Assembly: GCA_014843695.1 (NCBI GenBank) | Contig: CM026404.1 | Span: 50,517,833 to 50,581,832, forward strand | Length of the DNA: 64,000 bases | Direction: 5' to 3' | Source: Archivesica marissinica | Lineage: Eukaryota > Mollusca > Bivalvia > Venerida > Vesicomyidae | Part shown: positions 13,697 to 23,574 of the stretch, piece after piece | Position numbering within the stretch: position 1 is the first letter of the stretch | Layout of the letters: the number at the start of each line of letters is the position of its first letter | Program-made: the position numbers and the translations under genes | Notes under the pieces: generated by a model | Database searches by the model: none | Told to the model about the DNA's origin: nothing | Seen by the model: only the letters and a program-made list of their open reading frames with translations

Positions 13697-13844
13697 CATG
13701 TCTGTCCAAAACACTGCGTATAGGCAGGCTCAAACCGTCTACGAGATTATATCCATGGTCAGACAACTCTGAGTCGGTGGGAGCAATCTTAGCAGTTCTT
13801 TTCTCTAACAGCATCTTCCACTGATTCCCTGAGTAGCCAGTAAT
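13697..13844 (-). CDS. Unidentified propeller-like protein, exon 4 of 6 visible
   Basis: A 148-base exon with acceptor TTTTGATTTCAG|ATTACT and donor AGACATG|GTAAGT. It enters in phase 0 and leaves in phase 1. It reads ITGYSGNQWKMLLEKRTAKI, then APTDSELSDHGYNLVDGLSL and PIRSVLDRH, with the split glycine completed in the next exon. The mostly polar middle segment after MLLEKR suggests a loop or linker between two propeller blades. A hAT-like element lies about 105 bp beyond the donor inside the intron. Confidence 0.75.
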
Positions 13845-14030
13845 CTGAAATCAAAAGATCAAAGACATATAGTACTGTTAGAAGATAAAATAACACTAAA
13901 TAAACACTAGGACATTACAACATGAAACATATACCACTCACCTCACAATAGCTCTTCTTCGCATTCCTCCTGCGGGTTAGTGAACTTTTTTCGGGTTTTA
14001 CGCCTGCATCAGCACCATTTCGGGCTATAT

Positions 14031-14241
14031 CGCTGACGGGCAGTTTACATAACAACACCTTTCCTGGGCAGGCTCCAGCGGTTAACCAGTATTTGGGTGC
14101 ACCAACCTCCGTAAGAAACTGCCAACTTTTTCATATAAATGAGACACAGCCTGAGCGGGGCTCGAACCCATGACCATCAGTGATGATAGGTTACAGTGGT
14201 ATACAAGTCAGCGACCTCAACCACTCGACCACGGAGGCGGA
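14031..14241 (-). repeat. SINE family B, copy 2
   Basis: Minus-strand copy closely matching copy 1: CCTTTCCTGGGCAGGCTCCA, CTCCGTAAGAAACTGCCAAC and the head CTCGAACCCATGACCATCAG. It lies in the intron upstream of exon 4 of the minus-strand gene. Confidence 0.75.
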
Positions 14242-14501
14242 CTGACCAAGAATAACACAAGGAAGGTCAAAAATTGAACTCCGTAAATTTCCTCGTCTGG
14301 ATAACTGGTCATGCATGATGTCACTATTTGTAAACCTTGCATATGATCCTCGATTACCAACGCTCCTCAATCAGCCAACCGTACACCTACGCGTAACAGT
14401 GCGATCTCTCTCGACTTCCGGTCGTCATCTGGTCTGGTTCTTTGCCACACTGTGACCCCAAATGTACAACACTGGCCACCAATGTCATAGGGCTCACTTA
14501 C

Positions 14502-14537
14502 TACAAACAAAGCCTGGAGTAGGTTTACTGCTCCCAC
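14502..14537 (-). CDS. Candidate cassette micro-exon, 36 nt, of the same gene
   Basis: Between two phase-0 exons lies a 36-base segment bordered by a plausible acceptor (CATGTCTATAAG|GTGGG) and a strong donor (TTTGTA|GTAAGTGAG). It is 12 codons, in phase 0 at both ends, and would insert VGAVNLLQALFV between ...MTHLF and ITGYSG.... The joined protein also reads well without it, so it may be an optional exon or chance. The donor side runs into sequence that looks like a dispersed repeat, which lowers confidence. Confidence 0.25.
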
Positions 14538-14566
14538 CTTATAGACATGAATAAATAAAAATGCAA

Positions 14567-15822
14567 CATGCTTAATGATCAGGAAATGATGTACATGTAA
14601 ACAATGCTTAATTATCAGGAAATGATGTACATGTAAACAATGCTTAATGATCAGGAAATGATGTACATGTAAACAATGCTTAATGATCAGGAAATGATGT
14701 GCATGTAAACAATGCTTAATGATCAGGAAATGATGTACATGTAAGCAATGCTTAATGATCAGGAAATGATGTACATGTAAGCAATGCTTAATGATCAGGA
14801 AATGATGTACATGTAAACAATGATTAATGATCAGGAAATGATGTACATGTAAACAATGATTAATGATCAGGAAATGATGTACATGTAAACAATGATTAAT
14901 GATCAGGAAATGATGTACATGTAAACAATGATTAATGATCAGGAAATGATGTACATGTAAGCAATGATTAATGATCAGGAAATGATGTACATGTAAACAA
15001 TGCTTAATGATCAGGAAATGATGTACATGTAAACAATGATTAATGATCAGGAAATGATGTACATGTAAACAATGATTAATGATCAGGAAATGGTGTACAT
15101 GTAAACAATGCTTAATGATGTACATGTAAACAATGATTAATGATCAGGAAATGATGTACATGTAAACAATGCTTAATGATCAGGAAATGATATACATGTA
15201 AGCAATGATTAATGATCAGGAAATGATGTACATGTAAACAATGATTAATGATCAGGAAATGATGTACATGTAAACAATGATTAATGATCAGGAAATGATG
15301 TACATGTAAACAATGATTAATGATCAGGAAATGATGTACATGTAAACAATGATTAATGATCAGGAAATGATGTATATGTAAACAATGATTAATGATCAGG
15401 AAATGATGTACATGTAAACAATGATTAATGATCAGGAAATGATGTACATGTAAACAATGCTTAATGATCAGGAAATGATATACATGTAAGCAATGATTAA
15501 TGATCAGGAAATGATGTACATGTAAACAATGATTAATGATCAGGAAATTATGTACATGTAAACAATGATTAATGATCAGGAAATGATGTACATGTAAACA
15601 ATGCTTAATGATCAGGAAATGATGTACATGTAAGCAATGATTAATGATCAGGAAATGATGTACATGTAAACAATGATTAATGATCAGGAAATGATGTACA
15701 TGTAAACAATGATTAATGATCAGGAAATGATGTACATGTAAACAATGATTAATGATCAGGAAATGATGTACATGTAAACAATGATTAATGATCAGGAAAT
15801 GATGTACATGTAAACAATGCTT
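14567..15822. repeat. Tandem array 4, 36-bp unit
   Basis: About 35 copies of AATGATCAGGAAATGATGTA plus CATGTAAACAATGATT. On the minus strand the array begins within the first bases after the donor of the exon at 15825-15947: the intron start GTAAGCATTGTTTACATG matches the unit TTAAGCATTGTTTACATG. Confidence 0.97.
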
Positions 15823-15824
15823 AC

Positions 15825-15947
15825 GAAAAGATGTGTCATAGTTTGTGTATCATCTTTGACAAGCTCTAAGGCCTTGATGGCTTCATCTACACATGTATCT
15901 GATACCAGGCACTGATTCAAGAGGTCCACGAAAAACACCTCTCCTAC
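15825..15947 (-). CDS. Unidentified propeller-like protein, exon 3 of 6 visible
   Basis: A 41-codon exon, phase 0 at both ends, with acceptor GTGTGTTTCAG|GTAGGA and donor CTTTTC|GTAAGC. It reads VGEVFFVDLLNQCLVSDTCV followed by DEAIKALELVKDDTQTMTHL and F. It continues the blade started by the preceding exon and reads straight into ITGYSGNQWK of the next one. A 36-bp tandem array starts within a few bases of the donor, so the intron 5' end is essentially the first repeat unit. The acidic run DEAIKALELVKDD is not repeat-like and the frame is open with no frameshift. Confidence 0.75.
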
Positions 15948-16022
15948 CTGAAACACACAAATATACTGCTTACACCTGTCTCATACCAGCTTACATCATC
16001 ACTGCAGGATTTACCTGTTTGC

Positions 16023-18984
16023 ATTACATAACCATTGTAGGTTTACCAGTTTACATTGCATCATCATTGTAGGTTTACCAGTTTACATTACATAACCATT
16101 GTAGGTTTACCAATTTACAACACCAATGTAGGTTTACCAGTTTACAACACCAATGTAGGTTTACATGTTTACATTACATCACCACTCTAGGTTTACCAGT
16201 TTACATTACATCATCATTATAGGTTTACCAGTTTACATTACATCACCACTCTTGGTTTATGAGTTTACATTACATCACTGTTGTAGGTTTACCAGTTTAC
16301 ATTACATCATCATTGTAGGTTTACCAGTTTACATTACATCACCACTCTTGGTTTACGAGTTTACATTACATCACCATTGTAGGTGTACCAGTTTACATTA
16401 CATCACCATTGTAGGTTTACCAGTTTACATTACATCATCATTGTAGGTTTACCAGTTTACACTTCATCACCACTCTTGGTTTACCAGTTTACATTACATC
16501 ACCACTCTAGGTTTACCAGTTTACATTACATCACCACTCTTGGTTTACCAGTTTACATTACATCATCATTGTAGGTTTACCAGTTTACATTACATCATCA
16601 TTATAGGTTTACCAGTTTACATTACATCACCACTCTTGGTTTACCAGTTTACATTACATCACCATTGTAGGTGTACCAGTTTACATTACATCACCATTGT
16701 AGGTTTACCAGTTTACATTACATCATCATTGTAGGTTTACCAGTTTACATTACATCACCACTCTTGGTTTACCAGTTTACATTACATCACCATTATAGGT
16801 TTACCAGTTTACATTACATCATCATTGTAGGTTTACCAGTTTACATTACATAACCACTCAAGGTTTACCAGTTTACATTACATCACCATTGTAGGTTTAC
16901 CAGTTTACATTACATCATCATTATAGGTTTACCAGTTTACATTACATCACCACTCTTGGTTTACCAGTTTACATTACATCACCATTGTTGGTGTACCAGT
17001 TTACATTACATCACCATTGTAGGTTTACCAGTTTACATTACATCATCATTGTAGGTTTACCAGTTTACACTTCATCACCACTCTTGGTTTACCAGTTTAC
17101 ATTACATTACCATTGTAGGTTTACCAGTTTACATTACATCATCAGTGTAGGTTTACCAGTTTACATTACATAACCACTCAAGGTTTACCAGTTTACATTA
17201 CATCACCACTCAAGGTTTACCAGTTTACATTACATCATCATTATAGGTTTACCAGTTTACATTACATCACCACTCTTGGTTTATGAGTTTACATTACATC
17301 ACCGTTGTAGGTTTACCAGTTTACATTACATCATCATTGTAGGTTTACCAGTTTACATTACATCACCACTCTTGGTTTACGAGTTTACATTACATCACCA
17401 TTGTAGGTGTACCAGTTTACATTACATCACCATTGTAGGTTTACCAGTTTACATTACATCATCATTGTAGGTTTACCAGTTTACACTTCATCACCACTCT
17501 TGGTTTACCAGTTTACATTACATCACCACTCTAGGTTTACCAGTTTACATTACATCACCACTCTTGGTTTACCAGTTTACATTACATCATCATTGTAGGT
17601 TTACCAGTTTACATTACATCATCATTATAGGTTTACCAGTTTACATTACATCACCACTCTTGGTTTACCAGTTTACATTACATCACCATTGTAGGTGTAC
17701 CAGTTTACATTACATCACCATTGTAGGTTTACCAGTTTACATTACATCATCATTGTAGGTTTACCAGTTTACATTACATCACCACTCTTGGTTTACCAGT
17801 TTACATTACATCACCATTGTAGGTTTACCAGTTTACATTACATCACCACTCTTGGTTTACCAGTTTACATTACATCACCACTCTAGGTTTACCAGTTTAC
17901 ATTACATCACCACTCTTGGTTTACCAGTTTACATTACATTACCATTGTAGGTTTACCAGTTTACATTACATCACCACTCTAGGTTTACTAGTTTACATTA
18001 CATAACCACTCAAGGTTTACCAGTTTACATTACATCACCACTCTTGGTTTACCAGTTTACATTACATCACCACTCTTGGTTTACCAGTTTACATTACATA
18101 ACCATTGTAGGTGTACCAGTTTACATTACATCACCACTCTTGGTTTACCAGTTTACATTACATCACCATTATAGGTTTACCAGTTTACATTACATCACCA
18201 TTGTAGGTTTACCAGTTTACATTACATCACCAGTGTAGGTTTACCAGTTTACATTACATCACCATTATAGGTTTACCAGTTTACATTACATCACCATTGT
18301 AGGTTTACCAGTTTACATTACATCACCATTGTAGGTTTACCAGTTTACATTACATCACCATTATATGTTTACCAGTTTACATTACATCACCATTATATGT
18401 TTACCAGTTTACATTACATCACCATTGTAGGTTTACCAGTTTACATTACATCACCATTGTAGGTTTACCAGTTTACATTACAACACCAGTGTAGGTTTAC
18501 CAGTTTACATTACATCACCATTGTAGGTTTACCAGTTTACATTACATCACCATTATAGGTTTACCAGTTTACATTACATCACCATTGTAGGTTTACCAGT
18601 TTACATTACATCACCATTGTAGGTTTACCAGTTTACATTACATCACCATTATATGTTTACCAGTTTACATTACATCACCATTATATGTTTACCAGTTTAC
18701 ATTACATCACCATTGTAGGTTTACCAGTTTACATTACATCACCATTGTAGGTTTACCAGTTTACATTACAACACCAGTGTAGGTTTACCAGTTTACATTA
18801 CATCACCATTGTAGGTTTACCAGTTTACATTACATCACCATTATAGGTTTACCAGTTTACATTACATCACCATTGTAGGTTTACCAGTTTACATTACATC
18901 ACCATTGTAGGTTTACCAGTTTACATTACATCACCACTCTTGGTTTACCAGTTTACATTACATCATCATTGTAGGTTTACCAGA
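16023..18984. repeat. Tandem array 5, 32-bp unit, 1024-bp superperiod
   Basis: About 92 copies of AGGTTTACCAGTTTACATTA plus CATCACCATTGT, with variants such as CACTCTTGGTTTACCAG. The order of variants from about 16.25 kb is repeated exactly 1024 bp later (32 units), for example the GGTTTATGAG variant at 16254 and 17278. Confidence 0.97.
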
Positions 18985-18988
18985 TTAC

Positions 18989-19074
18989 CTTTGTAGCTAC
19001 TATTGCTATATGCTGTCCTTCCAGTGTACACAACCATGTTGAGAATGTCGGCATGGCTCTAGGTCTCACACTTG
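18989..19074 (-). pseudogene. Duplicated 3' part of exon 2 inside the array
   Basis: An 85-base copy of the end of the exon at 19249-19389, offset by 260 bp, with 7 mismatches (about 92% identity). The frame remains open and reads SVRPRAMPTFSTWLCTLEGQ and HIAIVATK, followed by donor GTAATC. Compared with the true exon it has five changed residues. It has no acceptor of its own that I can see, because array units precede it. Confidence 0.85.
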
Positions 19075-19248
19075 GTTTACCAGTTTACATTACATCACCA
19101 TTGTAGGTTTACCAGTTTACATTACAACACCATTATAGGTTTACCAGTTTACATTACATCATCATTGTAGGTTTACCAGTTTACATTACAACACCATTAT
19201 AGGTTTACCAGTTTACATTACATCACCATTATAGGTTTACCAGTTTAC
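19075..19248. repeat. Tandem array 5, proximal part
   Basis: About five 32-bp units between the true exon 2 donor and its duplicated fragment. The intron begins GTAAACTGGTAAACC, which is itself the repeat unit read on the minus strand. Confidence 0.95.
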
Positions 19249-19389
19249 CTTTGTAGCAACTATTGCTATATGCTGTCCGTCCAGTGTACACCACCATGTT
19301 GAGACTGTCGGCACGCCTCTAGGTCTCACGCTTGTTATAATTGTCACATCATCCACTTTCCACAGTTGATTTACCTGGCTAGATGGATC
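19249..19389 (-). CDS. Unidentified propeller-like protein, exon 2 of 6 visible
   Basis: A 47-codon exon, phase 0 on both sides. The acceptor is AATATTTCAG|GATCC and the donor is ACAAAG|GTAAAC. It reads DPSSQVNQLWKVDDVTIITS, then VRPRGVPTVSTWWCTLDGQH and IAIVATK. The stretch CTLDGQHIAIVATK joined to VGEVFFVDL of the next exon is a strand-turn-strand pattern typical of a propeller blade. The 32-bp tandem array begins directly at the donor, and a mutated copy of the last 85 bases of this exon sits 260 bp further into the intron. Function is not known to me. Confidence 0.75.
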
Positions 19390-19884
19390 CTGAAATATTA
19401 CAAATTCAGCTATGTATATTTTACAATATGACCAGCAATAACATGTTACTGGTGAAATCAGGGTGAATTGCCCCTCCCACCCCTCCCCATAAATTAACAA
19501 TAAATGATGACGCAGCAAGCCTCCACTGCAATTTGTTCCAAAACATAAATCAGTTAATAGTAAATCGCCAATCTGACATCTAAACATTGTGGCCTGTGTC
19601 AACAAATTAGGATTAGTTATTGCATGAATACATACAATAGACCATGTTGGGAAAAGTCTAGTCCAACACAAAAACGTTATTATCACGTCATTAACATTCT
19701 TTTTGTTTAGTTTAACCCATTCAACACAAGTAACTGACATGGACTGGTGCATGATATTCTTAGACCAACAAATTAATAAGAAAATTACATTTGGACCAGT
19801 TCATTTATCAAAATGGGTAATTTTTGTCTTTAGCTTAATCCTCCTAGCAGTACTTCAGGCATGTTCTCCACATGAGAGAATCCA

Positions 19885-19968
19885 ACACCCCTAGTGGGAT
19901 TCGAAGCTACAGCGGTGATGGGAAAGTAACATGAAGTCTATAACCATAACAATCCAGCCACGGAGGCG
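19885..19968 (-). repeat. tRNA-like SINE head fragment
   Basis: Minus-strand tRNA-like sequence with CGCCTCCGTGGCTGGATTGT at one end and a B-box-like GTAGCTTCGAATCCCACTAG at the other. No SINE body was recognised. Confidence 0.45.
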
Positions 19969-20044
19969 AGGCAACCTCTCCCCTCCCCCAACATCTGAAC
20001 AAACCTGGTAGATATTGTTGCTACTAACGAAGACCATATGTCAA

Positions 20045-20718
20045 TTAACTCTTTGAACCATATATTGCGAAATACCGGGACATCCATACTTTAATATATC
20101 CTAAATTCCCGATATTCCGGGACGCACACGGTACACAATAGAACCTGTTGACAAGTGCTTGTACACTATGATATTTTAACCAATCAATATTCAGGAAAGT
20201 ATTTTCTGCAGAAAAACAACATATCTGCACCCAGTAGTACATTCATTGTTTATTTTAAGCTATATTTATCGACTTTATGTGGGGTTGACAGATGTTGTCA
20301 TTTTCCTGATGTTGGAATGGCTACTAGGAAACATAAATACACCGCGTATGAGGTTGCACAGCTGATTGAACAGTCTTAATTAGGACAAACTGGTCCAATA
20401 CGGAGAAAATTATGGGTATGTCATATGAAAACAAAAATAATATTAGTTTTTCAATAATTGTTTTATTATTTAAAATGTTTATTGAGTTGTGTACAAAAAT
20501 ATGACTTACCTGTTATGTTGCCACCTGTCACGCAGGTAATATGAGGAATATGTGATATGGTCCATTTATTTACAGGTCCTCAAAATCTCATGAAGATCTA
20601 CCTTACCGTTATTGAGATATGGATACACATACAACATACCCCATACATACAAAAGTTCTGTTCAGGAGCTCAGGGATATAGGATTGTATGCTCAGGGCTG
20701 TATGGTTCAAAGAGTTAA
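20045..20718. mobile_element. piggyBac-type element (TTAA-flanked), decayed
   Basis: A 674-bp element beginning TTAACTCTTTGAACCATA and ending with its exact inverted copy TATGGTTCAAAGAGTTAA. TTAA at both ends matches the piggyBac target. Inside is a short open frame with a transposase-like start. The element sits in the intron between visible exons 1 and 2 of the minus-strand gene. Confidence 0.75.
20317..20379 (+). pseudogene. piggyBac-like transposase N-terminus remnant
   Basis: ATG at 20317 starts MATRKHKYTAYEVAQLIEQS and then stops. A short basic start followed by K-(Y/F)-(T/S)-A-x-E-(A/V) and a helix is how many piggyBac-derived transposases begin, and the location inside a TTAA-flanked element supports it. 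The remainder of the transposase is deleted. The assignment rests on motif memory and context. Confidence 0.5.
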
Positions 20719-20882
20719 CGGTTTCTCTGTGAACAGTTCATATAGTTGAACACGGAAAATTGATTATAATAAATGAAGAATTGTAGTAACTGTTGTTTTA
20801 ATAGAGTTTTATGTTTCGTTGTATCAAGTGTTAACAGAAACTTTATTTTCAATCGTATAATTTATTTTCAATCGTATAATTT

Positions 20883-21630
20883 TCCCCGAGACAATGTATC
20901 TGGTACATTCCCCGAGACATTGTACTTGGTACATTCCCCGAGACAATGTATCTGGTACATTCCCCGAGACAATGTATCTGGTACATTCCCCGAGACAATA
21001 TATCTGGTACATTCCCCGAGACATTGTATCTAGTACTTTCCCCAAGACATTGTATCGGGTGCATTCCCAGAGATATTGTATCTGGTGCATTCCCCGAGAC
21101 ATTTTATCTGGTGCATTCCCCGAGACATTGTATCTGGTAGATTCCCCGAGACATTGTATCTGGTGCATTCCCCGAGACAATGTATCTGGTGCATTCCCAG
21201 AGACATTGTATCTGGTGCATTCCCAGAGGCATTGTATCTAGTGCATTCCCCGAGACATTGTATCTGGTGCATTCCCCGAGACATTGTATCTGGTGCATTC
21301 CCCGAGACATTGTATCTGGTGCATTCCCCGAGACATTGTATCTGGTGCATTCCCCGAGACATTGTATCTGGTACATTCCCAGAGATATTGTATCTGGTGC
21401 ATTCCCCGAGACATTGTATCTGGTGCATTCCCCGAGACATTGTATCTGGAATTCTGGTGCATTCCCACAGATATTGTATCTGGTACATTCCCTGAGGCAT
21501 TGTATCTGGTGCATTCCCAGAGATATTGTATCTGGTGCAATCCTAGAGACATTGTATCTGGTGCATTCCCCGAGACATTGTATCTGGTGCATTCCCCGAG
21601 ACATTGTATCTGGTGCATTCCCTGAGAATT
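20883..21630. repeat. Tandem array 6, 26-bp unit
   Basis: About 29 copies of GAGACATTGTATCTGGTGCA plus TTCCCC. Point variants include AGATATTG and TTCCCAG units. Open frames on both strands arise from the repeat. Confidence 0.97.
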
Positions 21631-23574
21631 TGTTCTTTAACAATACAAACAGGAACTGAAAAAGTGGTTTCTTAATACAAGTGGTTTCTTAATAGATGTG
21701 GTCTTTCCAGCAAGTTTGACTGTATTATACAACACTGTGATATCACTAAAACAATAAGTATTTCATTCACTGGCTTTCGATAATAATGTACATTACATAA
21801 TATTATACATTGTATACAAAACGAAAATGGATTAAATCGGAAACTTAAAGCTTATTGAGATTTGCTCTAGGTGCATTGTCGTTTGCGTGAGGCTCTTGGC
21901 ATTCATATGAACTATGGCTGTTTTGGCTTCTGAGGAAAAGTAATGTTTTTCACCCTCCAAAACCCATCTGTAAAATGTGTAAAGCTCTGGGGAGATTTTT
22001 TTCTATTGTATTACCGGTATATATCCCTGTAGGAGCAAGGGTATTTCCATTCTTTAACATTACCTTACCTAGAACAGCATCAGTATTTTTATATTTGAAT
22101 TTATGTCTTCATTGCCCATAATTTGTATTGCTGCATCTCTTGTACACTGAAGATTGACCAACTGTGACTTATTGTTCTGTTCATGAGAAGCAAATTCAAT
22201 GTTAACAGTTTTCAATACCTGACTGCAACAACTGGTTTACCTTTGCACATCTACATGATGGGTTTAGAACACAATTAGCCTTACAAATATTTTCGTTACA
22301 ACTATTTTTACAAGCTTCATGTGGTTGGACATACATATAATTATTCTACACCTATTTATAAACAACTGCACTACAAATAAAAAAATTAGCCAATCCACAG
22401 TGATTACTACATGCTATTATATAACCTACACTAGTATAAACAGATTATGCTTGGCGGCCATTTTGGATTTTTTGTGGTCATTATGAACTTTGAAATCATC
22501 GATATCAGTGCAACTGTATGCCTATATGACAGAAATATAATATTCTAAGTCTAAATCACATGTTTCGGTGCCAATAAAATCACAATAGGAAAGCCCTGTT
22601 TGAAAAATATTGGTAATTTATTGCCAAAATGGACGCCATTTTGAAATGGCTAAATATATGGATGTCATTGAAATATTGTTTCAGATTGCATATTGACCAC
22701 AATTGGCCTGGTAAGTCAAAGGTCAAGAATTGGTTCCCTCAACATTTGTGTCATTTACCAAGAAGGGGTTCTGCTAGGCAGATATTCCCAATCCTGAAAA
22801 GTAGCCGGAGGGACGTGGGGCTGCAGGTCTCCAGCAGGGTCATGGGACAGGGCCCTTGTGGGGATCTTGGAGTCACCCCTCCCAATCAGATGATTTTTGA
22901 CATTTTCATGCCCTCCAGAATTCATTTGAGCAATACTAATAAATCCATTTTCCAGGTAAAATTTACACATATTTTCATCTTCAGAATGTTACCTTGTTTG
23001 AACTTTCAAGTATTTGTAAGTCTATTTAGAGGCCTGTAGTGTTGAAAGGGTTAATATCCCAGTTATATTACAACTTGTCCGCTAAAAAGGAAATATTTTT
23101 GGAAGGCTACAAGTAATGTCATTGCCTTCAAATACATGCTTTATGCAAATTCGAAATATTATGTTTTTATTTGAAGACAATGAGCTTATCTACACGGATA
23201 GATAAAAGCCGAAAATTTACCTATACAATAAATCCTGATATCTACAGCAGATAAAAATTGATTTTCCTATGGTCTATATCGAGCGTGCCAAGTCCCTATC
23301 TATCTATGTTCCTGATTACAAACACAAAATAGAGGATGAAACAAAATGGATCATAATACTAGTAGCTTACTCATTTAAGATTAAGATGTAATACTGATTA
23401 ATAATTTGTCGATAGTAATGAATTAATTTTACCACTGATTTACATCAATCTCAAAAACTACACTACATAGGTATTAATATCAACAAAAAATAGGTCCAAA
23501 ATGTCAGTATAAGGTCAGTCTACTCAAATATTTAGTATGCTTATTCTTCATTTCAATACAGATTTCATCCCAAA
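21631..23574. other. Intron sequence of the minus gene; nothing certain
   Basis: AT-rich sequence. Motifs such as GGCCATTTTGGATTTT and CGCCATTTTGAAATGG suggest dispersed repeat remnants. A lone GTTGAAAGGGTTAA at about 23041-23054 resembles a piggyBac-type terminus without a visible partner. No exon was found. Confidence 0.35.

Noticed and set aside
14367..15125. A 252-codon frame with HCLHVHHFLIIN repeats
   Set aside because: It is array 4 read through. Its non-repeat end at 14.37-14.55 kb looks like a dispersed element and not a domain.
22629..23039. A 136-codon plus-strand frame
   Set aside because: It is antisense inside an intron of the minus-strand gene, has no recognisable motif, and overlaps likely dispersed repeat sequence.
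23041..23054. GTTGAAAGGGTTAA as another piggyBac-type end
   Set aside because: No matching inverted partner was found within a few kilobases.
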